A stretch of 64,000 bases of DNA from Magnetospirillum sp. 64-120. Its GTDB lineage: Bacteria; Pseudomonadota; Alphaproteobacteria; Rhodospirillales; Magnetospirillaceae. Where the stretch lies: positions 248,001 through 312,000 of the forward strand of contig MKVK01000014.1 in NCBI GenBank assembly GCA_001898825.1, given 5' to 3'. The notes beneath the pieces are model-generated. The model saw nothing but the letters and a program-made list of their open reading frames with translations, made no database searches and was not told where the DNA came from. The stretch's first letter is position 1; the number at the start of each line of letters is the position of its first letter. Position numbers and translations under genes: made by a program. Positions 33,722 through 43,174 of the stretch are shown here, one piece after another.

Positions 33722-34677
33722 CCGGTTGGCTGACCTCGCGGCTGTTGCAGTCGCTGGCGGTGCTGCTGGTGATGAGCGTCGCCGTTCACGGCCTGATGGC
33801 GCTGATGCCGGGCGACCCCATCGATTTGATGATCGCGTCCGACCCGCATCTGAACGCCGCCGACGCCGTCCGCCTGAAGGCGCTTTATGGCTTGGACAAG
33901 CCATGGGGCGAACGCTATCTGGCCTGGGGCACCCAAGTGCTGAAGGGCGAGTTGGGCTATTCGCGGCTGTTCGCCAAGCCGGTGCTGGAAATCATCGGGC
34001 CGGCGGTGGTCAACTCGCTGATCCTGATGGGATCGGCGCTGGTGCTGTCCTTGCTGGTGGCGGTGCCGTTGGGCGTCACCGCCAGCCGCCATCAGGGCGG
34101 CTGGGCCGACCATCTGGTCAACACCATCAGCTTCGCCAGCGTGTCGCTGCCCACCTTCTGGCTGGGGCTGATGCTGATGGTGCTGTTCGCCGTCAAGCTG
34201 GGCTGGCTGCCGGCGGGGGGGATGCAGTCGCTGTCCGGTGACGGCGGCGGCCTGCTGGACAGCCTGCGCCACATGGTCCTGCCGGTGGCGACCCTGGCGA
34301 TCACCGGCATCGGCCAATATGCCCGCCACACCCGTGCCGCCATGCTGAACGAAGCGGCCCAGGATTACATCCGTACCGCCAGGGCCAAGGGCTGCGGCCC
34401 GGGGCGGGTGGTGTGGCGTCACCAATGGCGCAACGCCGCCTTGCCGCTGGTCACCTTGCTGGGACTGGAATTCGGCAACCTGTTTTCCGGCGCGCTCATC
34501 ACCGAAACCGTCTTCGGCTGGCCCGGCATGGGCAAGCTGATCGCCGACGCGGTCATGGGCAACGACTTCAACCTGGCGCTGACGGCGCTGATGCTGGCCA
34601 CCGCCATGACGCTTTTGGGGTCGGTGCTGGCCGATCTGGCCATGGCGCGGCTGGACCCCAGGATCAGACTGCGATGA
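33718..34677 (+). CDS. ABC transporter permease, DppB type
   Basis: 319 residues from ATG 33718. Six helices; the ABC permease EAA loop reads NEAAQDYIRTARAKGCGPGR, and the N-terminal FGWPGMGKL motif of DppB proteins occurs late (ITETVFGWPGMGKLIADAV). Upstream in-frame sequence overlaps the SBP gene and is not the start. It overlaps the next permease by ATGA. Confidence 0.93.
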   Translation: MTGWLTSRLLQSLAVLLVMSVAVHGLMALMPGDPIDLMIASDPHLNAADAVRLKALYGLDKPWGERYLAWGTQVLKGELGYSRLFAKPVLEIIGPAVVNSLILMGSALVLSLLVAVPLGVTASRHQGGWADHLVNTISFASVSLPTFWLGLMLMVLFAVKLGWLPAGGMQSLSGDGGGLLDSLRHMVLPVATLAITGIGQYARHTRAAMLNEAAQDYIRTARAKGCGPGRVVWRHQWRNAALPLVTLLGLEFGNLFSGALITETVFGWPGMGKLIADAVMGNDFNLALTALMLATAMTLLGSVLADLAMARLDPRIRLR

Positions 34678-35519
34678 AGGCCCGCGACCTGCCTGCCCTG
34701 CTGGGCGCCGTCCTGCTGGTGCTGCTGTGCGCCGCCACCCTGTCGGCCCCCTGGCTGGCCGCCGACCCGGAAGCCATGAACCTGGGCGCCATCCATGCCG
34801 CCCCCAGCCTGTCGCATCCCTTGGGCACCGACGAACTGGGCCGCGACGTCGCCGCCCGCCTGCTGAACGGCGGGCGGGTGTCGTTGGCGGTCGCGTTGTC
34901 CACCGCCGTGTTGGCGGCGCTTTTGGGAACCAGTATCGGTCTGATGGCCGGCTATCGTGGCGGCTGGCTCGACGCGGTGCTGATGCGCGTGACCGACGGG
35001 GTGATGGCCCTGCCGCTGCTGCCGCTGCTGATCGTGCTGGCGGCGCTGGACCCGGCCAAACTGGGCATCGGCGACGAGGCCCGGTCGTCGGAAATGTTCA
35101 TGGTCGGCCGCATGGTGGCGATCATCGCCCTGATGGGCTGGACCGGCGCCGCCCGACTGGTCCGCGCCCAGACCCTGAGCGTGAAGACCCGCGACTACGT
35201 GCGCGCCGCCACCGCCTTGGGGGCGTCGCCCGGCCGCATCATGATCCGCCACATCCTGCCCAACGTGGCGTCCCCCATGGTGGTGGCGGCGACACTGTCG
35301 GTGGGCAACATCATCTTGGTGGAAAGCGCCCTGTCGTTTCTGGGGCTGGGGGTGCAGCCGCCGATGGCCAGCTGGGGCAACATGCTGACCGGGGCGATGA
35401 ACGTCATCTGGAGCGCCCCCGACCAGGCCCTGTGGCCGGGGCTGGCCATCTTCGTCACCGTCCTGGCCTTCAACCTGGCAGGAGACGGTCTGCAACGGCT
35501 TCTGGACCCCCGACGCTAG
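34674..35519 (+). CDS. ABC transporter permease, DppC type
   Basis: 281 residues from ATG 34674. The N-terminus has HPLGTDELGRDVAARLLNGG, typical of DppC/OppC; the EAA loop reads KTRDYVRAATALGASPGR and ESALSFLGLGVQPPMASWG follows. No ATP-binding subunit follows; the next gene is convergent and overlaps this one by 50 bp. The ATPases must be encoded elsewhere. Confidence 0.93.
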   Translation: MKARDLPALLGAVLLVLLCAATLSAPWLAADPEAMNLGAIHAAPSLSHPLGTDELGRDVAARLLNGGRVSLAVALSTAVLAALLGTSIGLMAGYRGGWLDAVLMRVTDGVMALPLLPLLIVLAALDPAKLGIGDEARSSEMFMVGRMVAIIALMGWTGAARLVRAQTLSVKTRDYVRAATALGASPGRIMIRHILPNVASPMVVAATLSVGNIILVESALSFLGLGVQPPMASWGNMLTGAMNVIWSAPDQALWPGLAIFVTVLAFNLAGDGLQRLLDPRR

Positions 35520-37821
35520 GTTCGGTCTTGCGCAAGGTGGCGACGCCGCCGTCGGCCGACAGGGTGAAATGGAAAACGGTGCCGCCGCCGGGATTGGCCT
35601 GATACCAGATCCGGCCGCCATGGCGGCTGACCACCCGCTTGCAGATGGCCAGCCCGATGCCGGTTCCCTGGTATTGGCCGGGACCATGCAGACGGCGGAA
35701 GACTTCGAACACATCCTGGTCGCTGGCTTCGATGCCGATGCCGTTGTCGGCGACGCTGAAATGGTGATAACCCTTGTCCAGCCCCAGATAGGACACCTGC
35801 ACCAAGGGCGCACGGCCCGGCGCCCGGAACTTCACGGCATTGCAGATCAGATTCTGGAAGACCTGGGTCAAACGGATGGGTTGCCCCAGGACGACCGGCA
35901 GGGTCTGGACCCGGATGTCGGCGCCGGCTTCGGCGATCACCTCGCCCAGGCTTTCCAGAACCGACCGGCACAGGGCGGCGCAATCCACCGCCACCACCTC
36001 GTCCTTGGCGCCGCCCACCCGTGAATAAACCAGCAGGTCGTTGACCAGATCGTTCATGCGCTGGGCGCCGTTGACGGCGAATTGAATGAATTCGTCGGCT
36101 TCCGCCCCCATCTGGCCGCCGAAACGCTTTTGCAGCAATTGCAGGAAGGTGCTGACCGTGCGCAGGGGCTCGCGCAGGTCGTGGCTGGCCACATAGGCGA
36201 AGCGTTCCAACTCGGCGTTGGCGTCGTTCAGGTGTTCCACCAGCCGCGCCATCTCGTCGCGATGGCGGCGGCGTTCCGAAATGTCCTGGTGCACGCCGAT
36301 ATAATGGGACAAGCCGCCGTCGTCTTCGTGAACCGGGGCCAGGACGACGCTTTCCCAGAACACCCCGCCATTGATCCGGTGGTTCAGCATCTCGCCTTGC
36401 CACACTCCGCCCCGGGCCTGGGCCGCCAATTGCGCGTAGGTCATGGGCTCGCCGGCGGCCTGGGCCTTCAACTGCACGGTTCGCCCCACCACCTGGGCCA
36501 GATTGTCCGCCCCCACATTGGCCACATAGGCCGGGTTGGCATATTCGACACGGCCATCTTGCCCGGCGATGACGATGCCCACCGGATTGCGTTCCAACGT
36601 TTCCACCAAGGAACGCTTCATCATGGCGAAGCCGTCACTCAGGCTGCTGATCTCGGCGATGAACGAACTGTGCACATGAGCGGCGGCGAAATCCCAGTCC
36701 AGCGTCCGTTCGGCGTCGCCGGCCAATTGCTTGACCGGACGCACGATGTGATGGGCCAGCCACCAGGCCAGGGCCAGGCTGACCACCGCCAGGACGACGG
36801 CGCCGGTGAAAATGTTGCGGCGCATGCTGTCGACGCGGCCGGTGAAATCGGATTGGGGGGCGAAGACCGCCACTTCGATGGCGTCGTCGCCCTTGCCGCG
36901 CAACCGTTCGCGATGCACCGAAAGCTGATGTTCCGAGCGGGCGGTGGATTGGTTGCTGAACACCGCGTCGAAAGGCGGGCCGGACAAGGCGGTGACCTGG
37001 CTCATGGCGGGCATGGACGGCATCTGGTGGCCGCTTAACGCCATCAACTGGTGATTGCCGTCAAAGACGATGATGCCGCCGTGTTCCGAAATCTCTTGCC
37101 GGTCCAAGAACGCCTGCAACGAAGCCAAGGTCAGGTCGGCCCCCACCACCACACCGTTGCCCACATGGCGCGAGGCCGTCACTCCCGGCGCCTTCAACGA
37201 GTTGAACAGATAAGGCGGCGACACCGTGACGCCTTCGCTGCTGGTCGCCTGCCCGTACCAGCGGCGTTGGCGCGGGTCATAGTCGGCGGTGACATCCTGG
37301 TAGTCGCGCAGCACCTTGCCGAAAGTGTCCAGGAACAACCATCGCTGCCGCCGCTGCCCGTCTTCAGAGTTCAGGATGGTGCGCACGATCAGGGCGGTGT
37401 CGGCCGGGGCGTGATGAGCCGCCAAGATGCCGGACTGGTCCCGCGTGGCGATGACCTGCAGGAAATCACCGTCGCCGTTGGCGACATAGATCGAATAAAG
37501 ATCATGGACCGCCAACACGGTTTTGGCGAACAGCGGATAGGCCGGATGTTGGCGGCCGTCGGACACCATGGCGGCGGCGACCTGCGGCTGGCCGGCCAGG
37601 ATGTTGACCGGAATTTCCACATTGGCGAACAGGGTCTGGACGCGGTCGCGCACCGCTTCGGCCAATTGCGAGAAATGCGTCTGCGCGGCATCGCGCGCGG
37701 CTTTCCAGCTTTCGTTGACGACCACGGCCAACGCCAAGCCCGAGGTGGCGACCACCACCAGCAACACCAAAGCGGAAATGGTGATGTGAAACCGAACCCT
37801 AAGGGGCGGTAGAAGCCGCAT
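35470..37821 (-). CDS. Cache-HAMP-PAS sensor histidine kinase
   Basis: 783 residues from ATG 37821, with GGGGGG 5 nt upstream. Two transmembrane helices (about 10-32 and 330-352) bound a periplasmic double-Cache-like domain with YDPRQRRWYGQA. HAMP, PAS (about 435-555, ending YIGVHQDISER), HisKA with VASHDLREPLRTVS and an intact ATPase domain (NLICNAVKF, DNGIGI, GTGIGLAICKR) follow. The kinase part resembles bacteriophytochrome-type kinases (HWE not seen). No partner response regulator is adjacent. It overlaps the permease gene by 50 bp at its 3' end. Confidence 0.92.
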   Translation of the reverse strand: MRLLPPLRVRFHITISALVLLVVVATSGLALAVVVNESWKAARDAAQTHFSQLAEAVRDRVQTLFANVEIPVNILAGQPQVAAAMVSDGRQHPAYPLFAKTVLAVHDLYSIYVANGDGDFLQVIATRDQSGILAAHHAPADTALIVRTILNSEDGQRRQRWLFLDTFGKVLRDYQDVTADYDPRQRRWYGQATSSEGVTVSPPYLFNSLKAPGVTASRHVGNGVVVGADLTLASLQAFLDRQEISEHGGIIVFDGNHQLMALSGHQMPSMPAMSQVTALSGPPFDAVFSNQSTARSEHQLSVHRERLRGKGDDAIEVAVFAPQSDFTGRVDSMRRNIFTGAVVLAVVSLALAWWLAHHIVRPVKQLAGDAERTLDWDFAAAHVHSSFIAEISSLSDGFAMMKRSLVETLERNPVGIVIAGQDGRVEYANPAYVANVGADNLAQVVGRTVQLKAQAAGEPMTYAQLAAQARGGVWQGEMLNHRINGGVFWESVVLAPVHEDDGGLSHYIGVHQDISERRRHRDEMARLVEHLNDANAELERFAYVASHDLREPLRTVSTFLQLLQKRFGGQMGAEADEFIQFAVNGAQRMNDLVNDLLVYSRVGGAKDEVVAVDCAALCRSVLESLGEVIAEAGADIRVQTLPVVLGQPIRLTQVFQNLICNAVKFRAPGRAPLVQVSYLGLDKGYHHFSVADNGIGIEASDQDVFEVFRRLHGPGQYQGTGIGLAICKRVVSRHGGRIWYQANPGGGTVFHFTLSADGGVATLRKTEPSVGGPEAVADRLLPG

Positions 37822-37916
37822 CTCAGCCCCCCAATCGCACCAGAAGCCGGACGGAACACAAGTTCCACCAACCGTCCGAAAACGATAGTTCACATCAAAC
37901 CACGAGAAAACAACTA

Positions 37917-37945
37917 AAGCGTGGCCCAATGATTGGGCCACGCTT
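37917..37945 (-). terminator. Rho-independent terminator of the universal stress protein gene
   Basis: AAGCGTGGCCCAAT and ATTGGGCCACGCTT form a long perfect stem, followed on the minus strand by TAGTTGTTTTC. It lies 7 bp past the stop of the stress-protein gene. Confidence 0.85.
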
Positions 37946-37952
37946 CAGGAAA

Positions 37953-38780
37953 TCAGTGGCTCATCAGCACTGGGATGGTCATGTGGCGCAACATGTGGCG
38001 GGTGGCGCCGCCCAGCACCAGTTCCCGCAGCCGCGAACGGCCATAGGCACCCATGACGATCAGGTCGGCGTCTTCGTCGGCGGCCCGCGACAACAGCATC
38101 TGGCCGACGTTCAGATCCTCGGCGCGCACGTGCTCGCACACCGCGTTGACGCCGTGGCGGGTCAGGTGCAGACAGATGTCGGCGCCGGGAACGTCGCCAT
38201 GGCCGGCCATGCCGCCATGGGGGTTGACGGCGATGACATGGACCAGCTTGGCCTTTTTCAAGAGCGGCAGGGCGTCGTGCACGGCGCGCGTCGCCTCGCG
38301 CGAGCCGTTCCAGGCCACCAGCACCCGTTCGCCGATGGTGGGAAAGGTGCCGACATCGGGAACGATCAGCACCGGACGTCCCACATCCATGATCAGGGTG
38401 TCGGTCAACGGACGCTCGCCTTCGTCCAGGTTGGCGCCCTGGCCGACGATGGTCAGGTCGGCGTAACGGGCGTGCAAGGCGACGGTGTCCACCAGTTCGC
38501 CATCCAGGTCACGCCATTCGGTGGTCGCCCCCGGCGCCGGCTTGATGGTGTCGAACAAAGCCCGGGCTTCGCGCGCCGCCTCGGCGTTGAAAGCCTCGCG
38601 GACCCGGTCGATCTCGGGGCCGTATTGGGCGGCGATGAATTGCGGCAGCAACGGCCGGGTGCGCACGTTCAGCGCAATCAGGTGCCCCTCTTGCGCCTGG
38701 GCCAGCATGCCCGCCAGTTCCAGTCGCGCCTTGCACTGGGCGGAATTGTCCACGTGGACCAGGATATCCTTGAACGCCAT
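37953..38780 (-). CDS. Tandem universal stress protein
   Basis: 275 residues from ATG 38780 (MAFKDILVHVDNS) with GGAGAAGAAAG as ribosome site. Two UspA domains: 1-140 and about 150-275. The second has the nucleotide-binding motif GAYGRSRLRELVLGG (G-x2-G-x9-G). The first half lacks a full motif. Such tandem Usps respond to stress or redox conditions. It lies between two sensor-kinase genes on the same strand and has its own terminator. Confidence 0.92.
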   Translation of the reverse strand: MAFKDILVHVDNSAQCKARLELAGMLAQAQEGHLIALNVRTRPLLPQFIAAQYGPEIDRVREAFNAEAAREARALFDTIKPAPGATTEWRDLDGELVDTVALHARYADLTIVGQGANLDEGERPLTDTLIMDVGRPVLIVPDVGTFPTIGERVLVAWNGSREATRAVHDALPLLKKAKLVHVIAVNPHGGMAGHGDVPGADICLHLTRHGVNAVCEHVRAEDLNVGQMLLSRAADEDADLIVMGAYGRSRLRELVLGGATRHMLRHMTIPVLMSH

Positions 38781-38830
38781 CGTCTTTCTTCTCCAGACGT
38801 TTTCCATCCGAAAAAGGATCATAGACCGGG

Positions 38831-41155
38831 TTAAGTGGTCACACCAGTCCCCACAGCACTGTCGAGAGCAAGGGAATGCGGAAACAGCACCACCATGCGG
38901 GTGCCGCCACCGGGATTGTCCTCGGCGCGGATACTGCCGCCCATGCTTTCAATGATGCGCCGGCAGATGGCCAGCCCCATGCCCAATCCCGGCACGTCTT
39001 GATGGGCTCCGCCGCGCTTGAACAAGCCGAACACCAGTTCACGGCTTTCGGCGGGAATGCCGGGACCGTTGTCTTCCACGGCGAATCCCGACTGCCCCCC
39101 CTGATTCCAGCCGATCACCCGAATGCGCGGCGCCCTGTCGGGGCCAGCATATTTCAAAGCATTGGCCAGCAGGTTCTGCACGACGCTGTAAACCTGTCCG
39201 CTGTCGCCGACAACGGTCGGCAGCGGCTCGACCACCTCGATGCGGGCGTGGCGTTCGTCCACCGCGGCCCCCAGGTCGGCGACGACCTGGGCGACCACCT
39301 CGCCCAGAACCACCGGGGCCGCCGCCTTTTCCCCCCGGCGTCCCAGGCGGGCGTAATCCAGCAAGGACGCGATCATGACGCCCATGCGTTGGGCGCCCTG
39401 TTCGGCCATGGCCATGTATTCGGCGGTGGTGGCGTCCAGTTGGTCGGCCAGGGCGCGGTGGGCCAGGGTAACGAAGCCGGAAACGGTCCGCAGCGGCGCC
39501 TGCAGGTCGTGGGATATGGCAAAGGCGAAGGTTTCCAGCGCGGCGTTGGAACGGCGCAGTTCTTCCAGCAGCGCCTGATTGCGTTCTTCGATGCGCTTGC
39601 GGTCGCTGATGTCGCGGAACACCAGCACCACGCCGCGATCCTTTCCTTCGCCCCACGAACTGACCATCAGTTCCACCGGAAACGGTGTGCCGTCCTTGCG
39701 CCAGAACAGGTCGCTGGCCACATGGCGCGACTTGCCGTCGGCCAGGGTTCGATGCACAGGACAGTCGGCCGACGGGTTGGAACTGCCGTCGGCACGGGAA
39801 TGGTGGATCAGGGCATGGTGCGAACGCCCTTCCAGGTCACCCATGCTCCAGCCGGTCATGTGCTGGGCCGCCGGATTGGCGAACAAGGTCAGGCCCCGGC
39901 TGTCCAAGGCGATCATGCCGTCCACCGCGTTGTCCAAGATCAGCCGGTTCAGCTTGGAAAGCTCGGTCAGTTCGGCCTCGACCCGCCGATGTTCCCGCAT
40001 GTCGGCACGCATGGCCGCGGCCGCACGGCCGATGTCTGCCACTTCGTCGAATCCCTGGACGGGCGGCTCGGCCGGCGCGTCGGGCGGACCAAGCATGTAG
40101 CCGCGCAGCCATTCCAAACTCTTGGACAGCTTTTGGCTGATGGTCAGGATGGCGGCGGCGGCCACCACCAGCGCCGCCAGAATGATCAGATGCAGGGTGA
40201 ATTCCCGCAGGACCGCCTGTTCCTCGGACTGGGCGACCAGCATGCCTTCCTGGGTCGCCACGTCCATGACCTTGGCCACCATGTCCAGGGCCGGAACCGA
40301 CGCCGACGAATAATATGGCAATGTCTCGTTGGGTAGGCGCTTGTCGGCGAAGGCCGACAGAACCGCATCCTGCAACGGGCGGAAATTGCGGTAAACCTCG
40401 CGGTCGACACCGGACACCACTTCGGCCAACGCGGCGTTTTCCGATTGCGCCGCCTCGCGCCGCAACGAGCTCCAGGCGGCGTCGCCCTGGCCGCGCAATT
40501 GGGCCAGTTCCTGTACCTGCTCGACACTGGGCGGCTTGCCGGTGGCCAGGATGGACGCGATGCGCGACGATTCCACGCCAAGCGCGTTGCGCAGGTCGAA
40601 GGCATGCAGCGAGACCCGGGCCAAAGGCGGCAACTCGCCGTCGCGCCCCAGCAGGAACACGCTTTCCGGCACGCCTTCCAGCATGGCGGTCAGGGAATTG
40701 AACCACTGTCCGGCGAATAATTGATCGCGCTGGGACAAGGGGATGGACATGTAGAAGTCGGCCCGTTGCCGCAAATCCCCCAACATCTGCTGCTGGCGTG
40801 ACAAACGGCGGGCCAGGGCGGTGTTTTCCTCGTCCAGCAGTTGGATGGCTTGGCCGTATTCGGCGTCCACCAAGGCCCGGCGCGTATCCAGAAAGCGCCG
40901 GTTTTCCTCGCTGACCAGGGAATCGGCCTGCAGCACCACATTGGTGCGCCCACGTTCAAAGGCCAGATTGCGGGCGCCGCGAACGATATGGCCCAAAATC
41001 CGCTCGGCCCGAAGCTGTTCGCGGGCAAGCCCCAAGCGCTGCCCCTGACGGATCAGGTCAGTGACGACCAAACCGGCGACTGCCAGCGAAAGCAGCGCCA
41101 ACAAAACCGCCAGTACCGATTTCGCGGAAAGCCGTATCAACCCATCCTCGACCAT
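38831..41155 (-). CDS. Membrane PAS sensor histidine kinase
   Basis: 774 residues from ATG 41155. Helix 1 (about 12-34) and helix 2 (about 318-340) enclose a helical periplasmic domain with LAFERGRTNVVLQ, which recalls nitrate/nitrite-sensing (NIT) domains; this is a weak hint. HAMP-like, PAS (CPVHRTLADGKSRH insertion) and HisKA (AISHDLQAPLRTVS) follow, with an intact ATPase domain (NLLANALKY, EDNGPGIP, GLGMGLAICRR). No response regulator is adjacent. It sits 50 bp upstream of the stress-protein gene. Start codon lacks a strong ribosome site. Confidence 0.9.
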   Translation of the reverse strand: MVEDGLIRLSAKSVLAVLLALLSLAVAGLVVTDLIRQGQRLGLAREQLRAERILGHIVRGARNLAFERGRTNVVLQADSLVSEENRRFLDTRRALVDAEYGQAIQLLDEENTALARRLSRQQQMLGDLRQRADFYMSIPLSQRDQLFAGQWFNSLTAMLEGVPESVFLLGRDGELPPLARVSLHAFDLRNALGVESSRIASILATGKPPSVEQVQELAQLRGQGDAAWSSLRREAAQSENAALAEVVSGVDREVYRNFRPLQDAVLSAFADKRLPNETLPYYSSASVPALDMVAKVMDVATQEGMLVAQSEEQAVLREFTLHLIILAALVVAAAAILTISQKLSKSLEWLRGYMLGPPDAPAEPPVQGFDEVADIGRAAAAMRADMREHRRVEAELTELSKLNRLILDNAVDGMIALDSRGLTLFANPAAQHMTGWSMGDLEGRSHHALIHHSRADGSSNPSADCPVHRTLADGKSRHVASDLFWRKDGTPFPVELMVSSWGEGKDRGVVLVFRDISDRKRIEERNQALLEELRRSNAALETFAFAISHDLQAPLRTVSGFVTLAHRALADQLDATTAEYMAMAEQGAQRMGVMIASLLDYARLGRRGEKAAAPVVLGEVVAQVVADLGAAVDERHARIEVVEPLPTVVGDSGQVYSVVQNLLANALKYAGPDRAPRIRVIGWNQGGQSGFAVEDNGPGIPAESRELVFGLFKRGGAHQDVPGLGMGLAICRRIIESMGGSIRAEDNPGGGTRMVVLFPHSLALDSAVGTGVTT

Positions 41156-41299
41156 ATAACCACTAAGGCATTCCCCACCCTTACTAAAGTCTGGCACAGA
41201 TCGACGCCCAGGAAAACAGGCAACCCCCCTTACAAACGAAATCGTGAACTCCCATTTGCAAGCAACGGGGAAAGCCCCCTGTCGCATCCACTTCTAGGC

Positions 41300-42745
41300 A
41301 TGGAACGGCGAATGTTCGGTCTGACGCGCGCGCCCGATTTTTCCCAGCCCGGACTGCAATGGTTCAACGTCGAACACCCCCTGTCCCTGACCGCGCTGCG
41401 CGGCAAGCTGGTGTTGTTGGATTTCTGGACTTTCTGCTGCATCAACTGCTTCCACACCCAGCCGGTCCTGCGCGAGCTGGAAAGCCGCTTTCCCGAAGAA
41501 CTGGTGGTGATCGGCGTCCACAGTCCGAAATTCGACCACGAACGCGATCCGCGCATGGTGGCCCAGGCCATCGACCGCTATGACATCGCCCATCCCGTGG
41601 TCCACGATCCCGACATGGCGTTGTGGGACGCTTATTGCGTCAAGGCCTGGCCGACCCTGGTGCTGATCAGCCCGGAAGGCCGGGTGATCGGCCAGTTGTC
41701 GGGCGAACCCCATCCCGATCTGCTGCCCGAAGGCATCGGCGAGATGATCGAGCGGTTCTTTTCCATGGGCAAGCTGCGGCCGCGCCCGCTGGACACGGCG
41801 CCGCGCGTGGTGGCCGGCGGCCGCCTGCGTTTTCCCGGCAAGATCAAGCGCGGCCCCGACGGCTTGTGGGCTCTGGCCGATTGCGGGCACCACCAGATCG
41901 TGCTGCTGGACGACCAGGGCGCCGAAATACGCCGTTTCGGCAGCGGCGAACCCGGCCATCAGGACGGGGACCACCCCAGTTTCAACGGCCCGGAAGGCGT
42001 CGCCATCGACCACGACGCCATTTATGTGGCCGACACCCGCAACCATTTGATCCGCCGCGTCGACCGCGCCAGCAGCGTCACCACCACCATCGCCGGCCAG
42101 GGCTGGCGCGGCGGCACCCTGGGTGACGCGGCACCGGCCCTGCAAACCGCCCTGGCTTCACCTTGGGACATCGATGTGGGCGGCGGCATCCTTTACTTCG
42201 CCAATGCCGGCAGCCACCAGTTGGGGGCGCTGCATCTGGAACGCGGCCTGGTCTGGCGCCTGGCCGGATGCGGCGCCGAGAACCTGTCCGACGGCGACGG
42301 CGACGAATGCCTGCTGGCCCAGCCGTCCGGCCTGGCCCTGTGCCCGGAAAGCCAATCGCTTTACTTCGCCGACGCGGAAACTTCGGCCCTGCGACGGCTG
42401 TGCCTGAAGACCGGCAGGGTGGAAACCCTGGTGGGCGCCGGCCTGTTCGATTTCGGCGCCGCCAACGGCCCCTTGGCGCAGGCCCGCCTGCAGCATCCGC
42501 TGGGGGTCAGCGTCGGCGGCGGCCGACTGTTCGTCGCCGACAGCTACAACCACGCCATCCGCGTCGTCGATCCCGCCACCGGACAGGTCAGCGACCTGAA
42601 CCACCTGACCGGCGCCATGGATCTGTGCGAACCCGCCGGTATCGCCGCCGCCGGCGACGACCGCCTGCTGTTGTCGGACACCAACAACCACCGCATCCTG
42701 GAGGTGGACCTGCGCCAAGGCGTCGTCCGCGCCTGGGCGGCCTGA
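41300..42745 (+). CDS. Thioredoxin-like plus NHL-repeat protein (NHLRC2-like)
   Basis: 481 residues. An N-terminal thioredoxin-like domain (about 1-150) has FWTFCCINCFHTQPVL with a CINC active-site pair, and the cis-Pro region KAWPTLVLI. An NHL beta-propeller follows (about 165-480) with repeats such as GPEGVAIDHDAIYVADTRNH and LFVADSYNHAIRVV. The arrangement equals animal and bacterial NHLRC2. Function is unknown in bacteria; cytoplasmic (no signal peptide). Start at ATG 41300 or 41312. Confidence 0.88.
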   Translation: MERRMFGLTRAPDFSQPGLQWFNVEHPLSLTALRGKLVLLDFWTFCCINCFHTQPVLRELESRFPEELVVIGVHSPKFDHERDPRMVAQAIDRYDIAHPVVHDPDMALWDAYCVKAWPTLVLISPEGRVIGQLSGEPHPDLLPEGIGEMIERFFSMGKLRPRPLDTAPRVVAGGRLRFPGKIKRGPDGLWALADCGHHQIVLLDDQGAEIRRFGSGEPGHQDGDHPSFNGPEGVAIDHDAIYVADTRNHLIRRVDRASSVTTTIAGQGWRGGTLGDAAPALQTALASPWDIDVGGGILYFANAGSHQLGALHLERGLVWRLAGCGAENLSDGDGDECLLAQPSGLALCPESQSLYFADAETSALRRLCLKTGRVETLVGAGLFDFGAANGPLAQARLQHPLGVSVGGGRLFVADSYNHAIRVVDPATGQVSDLNHLTGAMDLCEPAGIAAAGDDRLLLSDTNNHRILEVDLRQGVVRAWAA

Positions 42746-42812
42746 GGTCTTGGCCTGATTGCGATTATGCTTCAGCGCGCTATCCTACCCATTGGTTTGG
42801 GGGAGAAACGCC

Positions 42813-43118
42813 ATGGCAGCCAAGTCACGTTCGCAGATCATCGGCGAGATCGAGGATTACATCGACAAGAACGGTGGCGTGTTCGCCCAGTGGTTCGTCG
42901 GCTGCACCGGCGCCCCCAAGGGCATGCTGTTCACCCAGCATGGGGTCAAGCAAAAGGGCGACGCCTGGATCGCGCGGCAAGCCAAGGACGACCTGGACGC
43001 CCACGACGTGGTGGAATATTTCGTCGGCACCAAGCGGACCAAGGGCCGCGCCAAGGAACGCCGCGACACCGACCTTTACGTCTATGCCTTCAAGGTGAAA
43101 AGCCACACCCGTATCTGA
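42813..43118 (+). CDS. Small unknown protein
   Basis: 101 residues from ATG 42813, with GGGGGAG as ribosome site. A soluble alpha/beta protein starting MAAKSRSQIIGEIEDYIDKN and containing one Cys and a KRTKGRAKERRDTDLYVYAF end. No domain is recognised. It lies between the NHL protein and the class III aminotransferase with gaps of 67 and 56 bp. Confidence 0.68.
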   Translation: MAAKSRSQIIGEIEDYIDKNGGVFAQWFVGCTGAPKGMLFTQHGVKQKGDAWIARQAKDDLDAHDVVEYFVGTKRTKGRAKERRDTDLYVYAFKVKSHTRI

Positions 43119-43174
43119 CTTGGCACGCGGGCGGCCTTGGGCCTAAGCTGACGCCCCCGATCGCCGGAGGCATC

